A stretch of 63,266 nt of DNA, from assembly GCA_964195155.1 (NCBI GenBank), contig CAXMOP010000009.1:1-63266 (forward strand). Reading direction: 5' to 3'. Shown piece by piece: positions 27,516 through 36,004 of this stretch. The notes beneath the pieces were generated by a model that saw only the letters and a list, made by a program, of their open reading frames with translations, ran no database searches and had not been told where the DNA came from. Position 1 is the stretch's first letter; every line of letters starts with the position of its first letter. A program made the position numbers and the translations under genes. The DNA is from JACZST01 sp964195155. Lineage in GTDB: Bacteria; Actinomycetota; Acidimicrobiia; Spongiisociales; UBA5794.

Positions 27516-28235
27516 GTGGCGCTCTTCAGCGATCAGGGAATCGTGTTGCGGTCGTACCCGTTCGGGGAAGCCGACCGGGTCGTGGTGCTGCTGAGCCCGA
27601 ATCGGGGCAAACTGCGCACGGTCGCCAAAGGTGTGCGCAAGACCAAGAGCCGGTTCGGTGGCCGCCTCGAGCCGTTCACCCACGTCGATCTCGTGCTGTA
27701 TGAAGGCAGGAACCTGGACACGATCACCCAGGTCTCCATCATCGAGGCCTTCGCCCACCTGCGCAACGATCTCGATCGAGTGGTTGCGGCAGGGACGATG
27801 CTGGAGCTGGCCGATCTGGTCGCCCAGGAGAATGAGCCAACGCACCGCCTCTTTCTCCTCCTCCAGCGCGGTCTGCGGGTCCTCGACGACGGGCAGCCCC
27901 ACCCGGATCTCGTGACCGCCTACCTGTTGAAGGCGGCAGAGATCATTGGGGTGGCCCCCGCGCTCGAGCACTGTGCCAGCTGCGGGAGAACCGACGAGCT
28001 TCGGAAGTTCAGCTTCGCCGCCGGCGGGGTGGTGTGCGAGCGATGCCGATCGGCAGGCTCCTACGCGCTGCGAGCCGGCCTGACCGACTATCTGGCAGCA
28101 GTCAATGCCAGCGACCTTGCGCGGCTTCCGGATCCGGACGCGGCGATGAGCAAGGAGGCGATCGGCGTGACCAGGCGGTTCGTTGAGTACCACCTCGAGC
28201 GTCGCCTTGTCTCGCTCGCCGTGCTCGATCATTGA
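27516..28235 (+). CDS. recO: DNA repair protein RecO
   Basis: A 239-residue protein with the RecO OB-fold N terminus (GIVLRSYPFGEADRVVVLLS, KLRTVAKGVRKTKSRFGG) and a helical C-terminal domain with a zinc site (CASCGRTDELRKF and CERCRSAGSYAL). RecO loads RecA on SSB-coated DNA with RecR. The frame is open far upstream inside era, so the start was set at the GTG 27516, which lies 7 nt after TACCCT, a likely -10 box; the gene would thus have its own leaderless promoter despite standing in the block. Confidence 0.93.
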   Translation: MALFSDQGIVLRSYPFGEADRVVVLLSPNRGKLRTVAKGVRKTKSRFGGRLEPFTHVDLVLYEGRNLDTITQVSIIEAFAHLRNDLDRVVAAGTMLELADLVAQENEPTHRLFLLLQRGLRVLDDGQPHPDLVTAYLLKAAEIIGVAPALEHCASCGRTDELRKFSFAAGGVVCERCRSAGSYALRAGLTDYLAAVNASDLARLPDPDAAMSKEAIGVTRRFVEYHLERRLVSLAVLDH

Positions 28236-28240
28236 GCCCG

Positions 28241-28981
28241 ATGGCTGAACTCGACCGCGACGCCGTTCCCCGCCACGTCGGCATCATCATGGACGGCAAC
28301 GGCCGGTGGGCCAACGCCCGAGGGCTGCATCGCACCGCGGGGCACGCCGCTGGCGAGCCGGCGCTGTTCGACGTGATGGAAGGGGCCCTCGACATCGGGC
28401 TGGCATGGCTGACCGTATTCACCTTCTCCACCGAGAACTGGGGCCGCGACCCCGAGGAAGTTCAGTTTCTGATGGAATTCAACGTCGATCTGCTGGAGCG
28501 CCGCCGTGACGAGATGCACGAGCTCGGCGTGCGTCTGTTGTTCATGGGCGACCGCGCCGATCCCCGGATACCGGACGCGGTGCGGACCAGGATGGATGCG
28601 GCCGAGGCGCTGACGACCGACAACCGCGCCCTGAACATGGTTTACGCCTTCAACTACGGGGGCCGGGCAGAGATCGCCGCCGCAGCACGGAGAATCGCCA
28701 TCGAGGCAGTTGCGGACGACCTCGATCCCGATGCGGTGAGCGTCGAGAGCTTGTCGCGGCGGATGTACCTTCCCGAGATGCCTGACCCCGACCTGATCAT
28801 CCGCACCTCCGGCGAGCACCGGACCTCGAACTTCCTGCTGTGGCAGGCGGCATATGCCGAGCTCGTGTTCACACCCGTGTTGTGGCCCGACTTCGACCGC
28901 GACGAGCTGGTGCGGTGCATCATCGAGTACCAGCAACGGGATCGGCGATACGGAGGGGCAAAGGACAGTCCTGAGTCCTGA
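28241..28981 (+). CDS. uppS: isoprenyl transferase (undecaprenyl diphosphate synthase family)
   Basis: A 246-residue cis-prenyltransferase. HVGIIMDGNGRWANARGL holds the catalytic Asp and the substrate loop, VFTFSTENWGRDPEEV and DLIIRTSGEHRTSNFLLWQ are the other family motifs. The product is the lipid carrier for peptidoglycan and other surface polymers, which fits the glycan cluster beyond glyS. A TTG at 28232 overlapping the recO stop is an alternative start. The last residues (DSPES) are encoded by heptamer repeat sequence that continues past the stop. Confidence 0.94.
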   Translation: MAELDRDAVPRHVGIIMDGNGRWANARGLHRTAGHAAGEPALFDVMEGALDIGLAWLTVFTFSTENWGRDPEEVQFLMEFNVDLLERRRDEMHELGVRLLFMGDRADPRIPDAVRTRMDAAEALTTDNRALNMVYAFNYGGRAEIAAAARRIAIEAVADDLDPDAVSVESLSRRMYLPEMPDPDLIIRTSGEHRTSNFLLWQAAYAELVFTPVLWPDFDRDELVRCIIEYQQRDRRYGGAKDSPES

Positions 28982-29048
28982 GTCCAGAGTCTTGAGTCCA
29001 GAGTAGAGAGCTCCGAGTTCCGGCTCTCGACTCTGGACTCTGGACTGT
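28967..29048 (+). repeat. heptamer repeats with long inverted repeat after uppS
   Basis: Repeated heptamers of the AGTCCTG/AGTCCAG type begin in the last uppS codons, and the complementary form ACTCTGG follows. Together they make a hairpin at 28995-29039: AGTCCAGAGT pairs perfectly with ACTCTGGACT, GAGAG with CTCTC, around a 13-nt loop. It may act as a terminator or mRNA 3'-end structure between uppS and glyS. Confidence 0.7.
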
Positions 29049-29077
29049 TGACTCACACCGGTACCATCCCGCCGACC

Positions 29078-30385
29078 ATGGCTCCCGACCTCGACACGAT
29101 CGTCAACCTCGCCAAGAAGCGCGGCTTCGTCTTTCCGTCCTCCGAGATTTACGGAGGGTTGCGCTCTGCGTATGACTACGGGCCGCTCGGTGTTGAGCTG
29201 CTGCGCAACGTCAAGGAGGAATGGTGGCGGTCCATGGTCCGAGGGCGCGACGACGTGGTCGGGCTCGACAGCGCAGTGATCCAGTCTCCCAAGGTGTGGG
29301 TGGCCTCCGGGCACGTCGCCGGTTTCTCCGACCCGCTCGTCGAGTGCCAGGTGTGCCACAACCGGTTCCGCCCGGACAAGCTCGACGACCCCCACCAATG
29401 CCCGGAGTGTGGAAGCAAGGACAGCTTCACCGAGCCGCGGGAGTTCCAGCTCATGCTCAAGACGAACCTGGGGCCGATCGAGTCCGAAGAGAACACGGTC
29501 TATCTCCGACCCGAGACCGCACAGGGGATCTTCATCAATTTCGAGAACGTGCAGCGCACCGCTCGCAAGCGCCTGCCGTTCGGCATCGCCCAGATCGGCA
29601 AGGCGTTCCGCAACGAGATCACCCCGGAGAAGTTCATCTTCAGAACCCGTGAGTTCGAGCAAATGGAGATGGAGTACTTTTGCCGCCCGGCCGAATCCGA
29701 CCGGTGGTTCGACTACTGGAAAGAGGAGCGGAAGCGCTGGTACCTCGATCTCGGGATGGGCGAAGAGAACCTGCGGTTCAGAGAGCACGGCACCGACGAG
29801 CTATCGCACTACTCCGAGCGCACCTATGACATCGACTATCGGTTTCCCTGGGGATTCGATGAATTGGAAGGGATCGCCCATCGCACCGACTTCGACCTCA
29901 AGGCCCACGCCGAATACTCCGGCGAGGACCTGTCGTATTTCGACCCGGAGACCGATGAGCGCTTCGTTCCCCACGTCGTCGAACCGGCCGCCGGAGTCAA
30001 CCGCACCGCCCTGGCGTTCCTCTTCGATGCCTATCACACCGAGGAGGTCCGCGGCGAGCAGCGGGTGGTGCTCAAACTTGACGCGCGCCTGGCGCCCATC
30101 AAGGTCGCGGTGCTGCCCCTTTCGAAAAAGGAAGAGCTCACCACGGTGGTCGCCGAGGTGGCCGATCAACTACGCCCGCACTGGGCGATCGAGGTCGACG
30201 TCACCCAGTCCATCGGCCGCCGTTACCGCCGTCAGGACGAGATCGGCACGCCGTACGCGGTCACGGTCGACTTCGACTCTCTTGAAGATCACGAGGTAAC
30301 CGTCAGGGACCGGGACACGATGGCCCAGGACCGGATTCCGATCACCAAGATGGTCGGCTATCTCACGGACCGGCTGCCTCGCTGA
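29078..30385 (+). CDS. glyS: glycine--tRNA ligase (dimeric type)
   Basis: A 435-residue class II synthetase of the alpha2 type used by actinobacteria. Seen are KRGFVFPSSEIYGGLRSAYDYG, YDYGPLGVELLRNVK, a zinc-binding insert (CQVCHNRF and CPECGSKD), motif 2 FGIAQIGKAFRNEI, FEQMEMEYF, and motif 3 near EPAAGVNRTALAF, then the anticodon-binding domain. It charges tRNA-Gly. The ATG at 29078 follows TACCAT by 10 nt; an upstream in-frame ATG-like start at 29048 gives only a poor extension. The 3' end overlaps the convergent gene by 23 bp. Confidence 0.96.
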   Translation: MAPDLDTIVNLAKKRGFVFPSSEIYGGLRSAYDYGPLGVELLRNVKEEWWRSMVRGRDDVVGLDSAVIQSPKVWVASGHVAGFSDPLVECQVCHNRFRPDKLDDPHQCPECGSKDSFTEPREFQLMLKTNLGPIESEENTVYLRPETAQGIFINFENVQRTARKRLPFGIAQIGKAFRNEITPEKFIFRTREFEQMEMEYFCRPAESDRWFDYWKEERKRWYLDLGMGEENLRFREHGTDELSHYSERTYDIDYRFPWGFDELEGIAHRTDFDLKAHAEYSGEDLSYFDPETDERFVPHVVEPAAGVNRTALAFLFDAYHTEEVRGEQRVVLKLDARLAPIKVAVLPLSKKEELTTVVAEVADQLRPHWAIEVDVTQSIGRRYRRQDEIGTPYAVTVDFDSLEDHEVTVRDRDTMAQDRIPITKMVGYLTDRLPR

Positions 30386-31823
30386 CCACGGTCTCGGAGT
30401 TGTAGAGCCCACCGATTGGCGTCTGGCTGACGGGGGCTTTGGCGTCGATCAGCTGCTCGAGCCGGGTCGGGGCCAGCGGGCCACCATACGGACCCGGGTA
30501 GCAGACCCAGCGTACGCCACCGGAGCTGATTGCCGCGGCGATGGCGTCCTGGCCGTGTGGCCCAAACGTCGACGCCAGAGGAAAGTCATACGGCGTCGGG
30601 TTTTCCAATTGGCCCGCCAGATAGAAAAAAGACGCATCCGGCCTCAGGAGGAACACCTCATCGCCGGCGACTTCGCGCACGGCCTCGGTGTCGTCTGGCC
30701 ACGCGTTGCGGTGTTTCGTCACCGGAAGCAGTCGCAGACGGGGCAGGTCGCGCCGAACCATCAACCTCCGTGTCACCATGACCGATGCGGCGAGGGTCGC
30801 CGCCAGGATGCCGCCAAGGATCACCGTGGCGGCTGCCAATACCGCAAACGGCGGATTGATCCAGCTGATGACGAGCACCATGCCGAGGAGGACGAGCGGC
30901 ATGGCCGCGACCCGGTGTGCATGATCGGCACGCGGGAACGCCACGGCCAGCCCGGTCGCGCCGATGGCACTTGCCACGAGCAAGAGGCTCGACCCCTCGC
31001 TGACGCCGGCGATCAGCCCGAGTGCTGCTGTGGCCCCGCCGAAAGCAAAGACCGCGAACACGGCGATCGGCCCGACCAGGGTCACGGCCCGGTACAGCCC
31101 GGTCGGACCGGTTCTCTGCACGCGGTCGAGGAGATCCCGGAGGGGGCGGATCCCGGCGGTTGCCAGATAGGTGCCTTTGTTGGCGACGGCGACGGCCACG
31201 AACGATCGCACACCGCCGGTACCGAGGTTGGCAGCGATCGCGATCCCCGCCGCCACGATCACCAGCGCTGCCCACCCAGCAGCGGCAAGCCCCGCCTCGA
31301 TGGCGAGCAGCGGAAGGGCCCAAATGGCTGCGTACCCACCGAGTGGGTATTTCCCGGTGAGGGCAAGGGCGATTCCGCCGCCGGTGACCAGCCAATCGCC
31401 CTGGACGACGCCGAGTGCGGCGATGATGACCCCGAGCTGGCTCAGCAGCCCGTAGAGGTTTCCCCTGGCCAATTGATGGCCACCGAGCGCCAGCGCCCCG
31501 AAGACGAATACGATCGAGTAGATGCGATCGAGACCGAAGACCCGCAACAGTGCCACGCCGGCGACCCAGATCGCGAAGCCATTGGCGATGATGAGCGCCC
31601 GGATCACCGCGATCTGCGGACGAGACCAACGAACTGCAAGGCCGGCCAGCCAAACCGCGAGCGGCCCTGCCCCAAAGAAGACGTCTTCGTAGAGTCGATG
31701 GCCGTCGCTCACGCGCCGCACCACCTGAAGGAACCATGCCTCGTCGGTCCCCACCAGCACCCATCTCGTGATCGCCACCGAGATGGCGAGGGCGATGGCC
31801 AAAACTGCGGCTTCGAGGCTCAC
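30363..31823 (-). CDS. GT-C type membrane glycosyltransferase-like protein
   Basis: A 486-residue protein with about ten hydrophobic helices. The first loop has GTDEAWFLQVVRRVSDGHRLY, where the DE pair is typical of GT-C enzymes (cited key residues: Asp and Glu in GTDEAW) that use polyprenyl-phosphate sugars outside the membrane. A soluble C-terminal part (about residues 375-486) follows. Donor and acceptor are unknown. The frame is open to 31904, but the GTG at 31823 overlaps the previous stop by 4 bp like all other joints of this cluster. It is the last gene of the six-gene cluster. Confidence 0.7.
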   Translation of the reverse strand: MSLEAAVLAIALAISVAITRWVLVGTDEAWFLQVVRRVSDGHRLYEDVFFGAGPLAVWLAGLAVRWSRPQIAVIRALIIANGFAIWVAGVALLRVFGLDRIYSIVFVFGALALGGHQLARGNLYGLLSQLGVIIAALGVVQGDWLVTGGGIALALTGKYPLGGYAAIWALPLLAIEAGLAAAGWAALVIVAAGIAIAANLGTGGVRSFVAVAVANKGTYLATAGIRPLRDLLDRVQRTGPTGLYRAVTLVGPIAVFAVFAFGGATAALGLIAGVSEGSSLLLVASAIGATGLAVAFPRADHAHRVAAMPLVLLGMVLVISWINPPFAVLAAATVILGGILAATLAASVMVTRRLMVRRDLPRLRLLPVTKHRNAWPDDTEAVREVAGDEVFLLRPDASFFYLAGQLENPTPYDFPLASTFGPHGQDAIAAAISSGGVRWVCYPGPYGGPLAPTRLEQLIDAKAPVSQTPIGGLYNSETVVSEAAGP

Positions 31824-32524
31824 TCGAGAATCAACAGCCGGAAGGCGCCAACGCGATCCCACATCGGGATCTTCTCGGCAACCCGTTCCATGGCCCGGCC
31901 CCACTTTCGGTTCGCCAACACCGGGGGTACGGCGCCGAAGGCGCCGTGTCCGGTGAGCCGCAGGTCGGATGCGTCGGCGGCCTTGCGGATGGTGCTGGGG
32001 CGCATGCGAAGGATTCCCCGCTCGCCCCGCCAGGTCATGCCACGGGTGAAGGCGATCTGTGCGTAGTAGCCGGGGAAATACGGATTGGGCTCGAGGAATG
32101 CCAGCCTCCCTCCAGGGCGCAGGGTGGCGTGGAGGTTCGTGAACACGCCGCTCAGGTGGTCAACGTGATGGAGGAAGAAAAACCCAACGGTCGCGTCGAA
32201 CCTTCCTGCGAGCTGTGGCAACGGCGTTGCGGCGTCCCCGACGTGGCCAGGGATGTCCGGGCGCCGTTCCCGCAGTTCCTCGATCAACTCGGGGGTCAGG
32301 TCGAGGCCCTCGACATTGATCCCGAGATCGGCGAGCGCAACGGTGTACTTGCCGAGGCCGCACCCGACGTCGAGCACCGTGGCACCGGGCTCGAGATCCA
32401 GGCTGGTTACTACCGCGTCCACCTGGTTTTTTACGTACGGAGTGCCGGCAAGGTCGAGAGACAGCCTGGGCAGCGGGCGCTCCGTGTAGTAGCGGCGCTG
32501 ATAGGCGTTGTGATCCTCGCTCAT
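31820..32524 (-). CDS. class I SAM-dependent methyltransferase
   Basis: A 234-residue protein with the Rossmann-type SAM-binding motif VLDVGCGLGKYTVALADLG, the acidic strand end VEGLDLTPELI and the post-motif FDATVGFFFLHHVDHL. The C-terminal half (EPNPYFPGYYAQIAF) is typical of methyltransferases in polysaccharide or lipid clusters. The ATG at 32524 overlaps the preceding glycosyltransferase stop (ATGA). The acceptor is probably a sugar or lipid intermediate made by its neighbours, which is inference. Confidence 0.85.
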   Translation of the reverse strand: MSEDHNAYQRRYYTERPLPRLSLDLAGTPYVKNQVDAVVTSLDLEPGATVLDVGCGLGKYTVALADLGINVEGLDLTPELIEELRERRPDIPGHVGDAATPLPQLAGRFDATVGFFFLHHVDHLSGVFTNLHATLRPGGRLAFLEPNPYFPGYYAQIAFTRGMTWRGERGILRMRPSTIRKAADASDLRLTGHGAFGAVPPVLANRKWGRAMERVAEKIPMWDRVGAFRLLILE

Positions 32525-33294
32525 CGAGCCGACTCCGAGAGGTGTTGCTCCTCGGTGAGCCAGGTGATCCCCGGAGGTGACCATCGACGTCGGTCGAGTG
32601 CTCGCACGATCGGGAACAGCGGCGTGACCGCGGCAAGGGCGGATGTGGCAACGCCGAGGCGCCGCCACCACGAGTACCCGCTGGCTCCGCCGACCCGGGC
32701 GGCGCGGCTCACCGGTGTCGACGTCATCGCTGCACCAACCCTGGCGAGGCCCGACACCGCGTGCAACCTGGGGTCTTCGAGAGCAAGGAAGCGGTCGATG
32801 ACATCCCGCCTGGCGGCGAGGAAGAGCCCGGCGTCGGCGGGCACCCGACCGCTCGTGAGGACCGTACGGGCTCGCCGAAAGATGGCGGCCGTCAACCGTC
32901 TGCCCCGGGTCGTGTATATGCCCCTGCGCCCCGCAGCCACCACATCGACTTCGCTGTCGCGCAGGGTTCCGACGAGGACGGCGATGTCCTCAGGCCGATC
33001 CTGGAGATCGGCGTCCATGACCACCAGGATGTCTCCCCGCGCCTGGCGCAGACCGATGCCGATCGCGGCGAGTTGACCGACGTTGCGATCGAGCCTCAGG
33101 ATGCGAACCGGCTCCTTCCCCAGCAGGTGCTCCGCGGCGCGAGCAGCGCTGTGCTCGGGGCAATGGTCATCGACGAGCACCACTTCCCATGAGCCGGCCA
33201 GGACCGGCATGGTGGATCGCAGCCGTCCCAGCAACCGCTCGACATGGTCGGCGGACCGGTACAGGGGGCTCACCACCGATATCTCGGGGTTCAC
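32521..33294 (-). CDS. family 2 glycosyltransferase (DPM1/ArnC-like)
   Basis: A 257-residue GT2 enzyme. ISVVSPLYRSADHVERLL is the nucleotide-sugar binding start, VVLVDDHCPEHSA the first Asp motif and ILVVMDADLQDRPEDI the DxD-type motif with the LQDRPE signature of dolichyl/undecaprenyl-phosphate sugar transferases. It probably makes a polyprenyl-phosphate sugar for the GT-C protein two genes on. Unlike ArnC it lacks obvious C-terminal membrane helices apart from one weak hydrophobic stretch. The GTG start overlaps the upstream stop. Confidence 0.88.
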   Translation of the reverse strand: MNPEISVVSPLYRSADHVERLLGRLRSTMPVLAGSWEVVLVDDHCPEHSAARAAEHLLGKEPVRILRLDRNVGQLAAIGIGLRQARGDILVVMDADLQDRPEDIAVLVGTLRDSEVDVVAAGRRGIYTTRGRRLTAAIFRRARTVLTSGRVPADAGLFLAARRDVIDRFLALEDPRLHAVSGLARVGAAMTSTPVSRAARVGGASGYSWWRRLGVATSALAAVTPLFPIVRALDRRRWSPPGITWLTEEQHLSESAR

Positions 33295-34106
33295 GACGTC
33301 ACCGTGGATTGCGAGCCAAAGAGCTCGATGAGCCGGCGTCGGTCGCTTTCGATGGAGGTCATCGCCCGCTCATCGAGTTCGGTGACCATCTTCCGAATCG
33401 CCTGCACTCCGGCAGCAGGAGCATGTCCGCTGTCGCCGATGAAGGAGCGTCGCAGGAAGGAGAACGAGCAGCCGAGGCGCACCATCTCCGCGGCGAGCAG
33501 CCTGACGGGAACCGGTGAGCCGCCCCCCGGCACGGTGAGGCCACCGAATCCGAACGGCATGTCGAAGGATTCCCTGACGCGTTCGACCGTGCCGTCGGAT
33601 ATGGCGTCGAAGATCGAGCGAGACCTTCGTTCCAGGGCGAGGTCCATGAGCCCAACGTACGCACGGGTGATCGGCAGCTTCCCAAGCCCGGGCGCGGCGT
33701 GGGTTGCGTCGACGGTCTCAACCATGATCCCAACGCCGACACGACCTCGGGCCGCGTCCAAGGCCGCAATGACCTCGTCGGTGCCACCGACCATGGGGAG
33801 GATGACCTCTGAGGCACCGGAGGAGATGGCGACTTCCAGTTCAGCGGGCGACGACTGCGTCCAGGGGTTCAAACGACACAAGACCGGGACCGCCGACATG
33901 GAGGCCACCGCGGCGAGATCATCGGGCCCGTCGGTGTTGATCTGAGTGTCGATGCCGATCCGGTCGACGGCGTTGGCCTGGCGGGTGCTCTTGCCCCGCC
34001 GCTCCCAGTCGACCACCACCGCGGCGACGCGGGAATCCGGTGGCCCATCCCCGGCAACGGCGGCTACGAGGCGGCGGTCGCTCGAGAAGAGATACGGCTC
34101 CACCAT
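33291..34106 (-). CDS. HpcH/HpaI aldolase/citrate lyase-like TIM-barrel protein
   Basis: A 271-residue protein. Segments AVVVDWERRGKSTRQANAV, LCRLNPWTQSS, SEVILPMVGGTDEVIAAL, VGIMVETVDATHAAPGLGK and AYVGLMDLALE follow the strand order of the HpcH/HpaI and CitE barrel, where Arg and the Glu of MVET contribute to the metal and enolate site. Its role in a glycan cluster is unclear; it could form or cleave an acidic sugar such as a ulosonic acid. The long upstream open frame to 34484 is antisense noise; the ATG at 34106 overlaps the preceding stop by one base. Confidence 0.75.
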   Translation of the reverse strand: MVEPYLFSSDRRLVAAVAGDGPPDSRVAAVVVDWERRGKSTRQANAVDRIGIDTQINTDGPDDLAAVASMSAVPVLCRLNPWTQSSPAELEVAISSGASEVILPMVGGTDEVIAALDAARGRVGVGIMVETVDATHAAPGLGKLPITRAYVGLMDLALERRSRSIFDAISDGTVERVRESFDMPFGFGGLTVPGGGSPVPVRLLAAEMVRLGCSFSFLRRSFIGDSGHAPAAGVQAIRKMVTELDERAMTSIESDRRRLIELFGSQSTVTS

Positions 34107-34813
34107 CAGCGTCGCTGCGCCACGAGTGCGAGGGTCGATCCGGTTGGCGGTCGGATGCGACCGGTCCTGGCCAGGCCGGCCTCGGCAACGTTGATGGCGG
34201 TGAGCGGCCGCTGGAGGAAGCCTCCGGCACGCTCCTCGGCGGCGAGTTGACGCTGGGGTCGGAGTCGGGCGAGGGACCGGCTGGCAAACATCAGCGGGAG
34301 GAGCGCAAGTTGGTAACCGCGACGTTCGACCACATCGAACCCGGCATGCTCGACGACCGTCGTCAACCGATGCCACCGATAGCGGCGAAGGTGGCCGGCC
34401 CGCTCGTCGCGCGGGCCCCACAGCGACGGCCAACCCGGGACCGTGATCAGCAGGTGACCGCCGCTGCGCAGCACCCTGGCGCATTCGGCAAGCGCGGCTG
34501 CATCGTCGACGTGCTCCAGTACATCACGCGCCATGACGGTGCCCACCGATTGGGCCCGCAGTGGGATTTCGGTGATGTTTGCACGGAATCCGGGCTGCTC
34601 GGTCGGCCCGGTGTCGAAGAACGTGACCCGACGTCCGTCTTGGGCCAGGGCGTGGGCAAAGGCGCCGGTGCCGGATCCCGCATCGACGAAGACCGACGCC
34701 ATGCGGTGGCGATCGATGAGGGCCCTGACCAACACATCGCGCCCGACCGACCAAAAATGGGTGCCCTCCATCGCGGCCAGGCGACGGAGGCGGTCCGCCC
34801 GGTCCACGCTCAT
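34106..34813 (-). CDS. class I SAM-dependent methyltransferase
   Basis: A 235-residue methyltransferase with motif I VFVDAGSGTGAFAHAL and the conserved ARDVLEHVDDAAALAECARVLRSGGHLLITVPG core (key parts: DVLEHVDD and RVLRSGGHLLITVP), the pattern of the Methyltransf_11 family. It begins MSVDRADRLRRLAAMEGTHFW. ATG at 34813 overlaps the epimerase stop (ATGA). It is a second methyltransferase in the same cluster, suggesting a multiply methylated sugar product. Confidence 0.85.
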   Translation of the reverse strand: MSVDRADRLRRLAAMEGTHFWSVGRDVLVRALIDRHRMASVFVDAGSGTGAFAHALAQDGRRVTFFDTGPTEQPGFRANITEIPLRAQSVGTVMARDVLEHVDDAAALAECARVLRSGGHLLITVPGWPSLWGPRDERAGHLRRYRWHRLTTVVEHAGFDVVERRGYQLALLPLMFASRSLARLRPQRQLAAEERAGGFLQRPLTAINVAEAGLARTGRIRPPTGSTLALVAQRR

Positions 34814-35724
34814 GATTGTGCGCGCCACAGCATGGCCAATCCGTCCTCGAGGCTGATGTTGGCCGTCCAGCCGAGGACCGCCGCGGCGAGGCGGGAATCC
34901 GCACGCCAATGCGGACGGTTCGGGACCGGCGGCGGGTATGGATCCTTGGTTGGGACGACGGTCCTTCCGGTGATGCGTTCCGCCAGCGAGATCAGCTCCT
35001 TGATCGATGTCTCGACACCCGTGCCCACGTTGAGCACGGGCACGTCGTCTCCGGGCCTCGATGCCGCCAGGACGATGCAGCGGGCAACGTCATCGACATG
35101 AACGAAGTCGCGGCGGGGTTCCGCCGACGCGATGGCGAACGGCGATCCGGAGGCCAGGGATCCCAGCAGCACGGGGATCACCCTCGTTTCATGCTGACCT
35201 GGGCCATACACCGAGAATGGGCGGACGACGACCGCGGGGATTCCGGTTTCGAGGCTCCATTGTTCGACGGCGGTCGCTGCCGCCAGCTTGGTGGCACCGC
35301 GAAAGGTTTCGGGACCGAGGGCCGAGTCCTCTCCGAGCGGCCCACTCGACGGGCGGTACACGAGGCTGCTGCCCACGTGCACGAACCGATCGGGAAGGCT
35401 CGGGCGTAGCGCCTCGAGCAGCGCCGCGGTGCCGATGACATCGTCGCGCCATGCCGCCATGCGTTGCTCGGACGTCCGAGCGTGGCCAGAAGAGGCCGCG
35501 GCGTGGATGACGACCTCGGGCCGGGAGGGCTCGAGGGCCTTGGATGCGGTCGACGGGTCGGCAAGATCGCCACGATGAATGGTGGTGCCCTCCGGGAGGG
35601 CACCGATGCGCGACGCGGGCGTGTCCTGGCGCACGATCACCCGAACCTCGTCGCCGCGAGCGTGGAGCAAGCGGACCACCGCGGCGCCGATAAACCCGAC
35701 GCCGCCCGTCACCAACACACGCAC
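34810..35724 (-). CDS. NAD-dependent epimerase/dehydratase-family protein, catalytic Tyr replaced
   Basis: A 304-residue extended SDR protein. The NAD site is VLVTGGVGFIGAAVVRLL, the serine motif is HVGSSLVYRPSSG, and the cofactor-side YxxxK motif reads FRGATK, so the lysine is kept but the tyrosine position is Arg. The rest (RPFSVYGPGQHETRVIPVLL, DFVHVDDVARCIVLA) is normal for nucleotide-sugar epimerases/dehydratases. It is the first gene of the minus-strand cluster and probably supplies the sugar. The Tyr change could alter or remove redox activity. Confidence 0.85.
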   Translation of the reverse strand: MRVLVTGGVGFIGAAVVRLLHARGDEVRVIVRQDTPASRIGALPEGTTIHRGDLADPSTASKALEPSRPEVVIHAAASSGHARTSEQRMAAWRDDVIGTAALLEALRPSLPDRFVHVGSSLVYRPSSGPLGEDSALGPETFRGATKLAAATAVEQWSLETGIPAVVVRPFSVYGPGQHETRVIPVLLGSLASGSPFAIASAEPRRDFVHVDDVARCIVLAASRPGDDVPVLNVGTGVETSIKELISLAERITGRTVVPTKDPYPPPVPNRPHWRADSRLAAAVLGWTANISLEDGLAMLWRAQS

Positions 35725-35825
35725 GATCCTCCCCGATCTGCCAAAAGCGCTCAGCGGACCGTCATCCTAAGAGGCGCGCTTGTTGGAGCCCGACTGAATT
35801 GCTTCCGACCAGCTCTGTCGCGATC

Positions 35826-35871
35826 ACGCAGTCAGGCGGCGAGCCCCGGCGAGCCGCCCAACAAACATGGC
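35826..35871 (-). repeat. 46-bp hairpin repeat, copy 1
   Basis: Read on the minus strand this is GCCATGTTTGTTGGGCGGCT followed by CGCCGGGGCTCGCCGCCTGACTGCGT in two parts; it matches 55934-55979 at all but about three positions. The GGCGG/CCGCC arms can pair. The surrounding 280-bp spacer (35725-36004) shows no gene. Confidence 0.65.
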
Positions 35872-36004
35872 GCAGGCCGCTCGGGCCCCGGCTCAGCGGA
35901 GTTCTGTGCACGTGACGGTTGAAGTGGTCTCATCCGCTTCGCCTTCGTCTGGCCGCAACGGAGCCTCCCCAAGATGAATCGTCACGGCTCGTTCTCGCTT
36001 CGGA

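Noticed and set aside
30555..32066. 503-codon plus-strand frame over the GT-C gene
   Set aside because: Highly charged low-complexity translation typical of antisense to a membrane protein gene.
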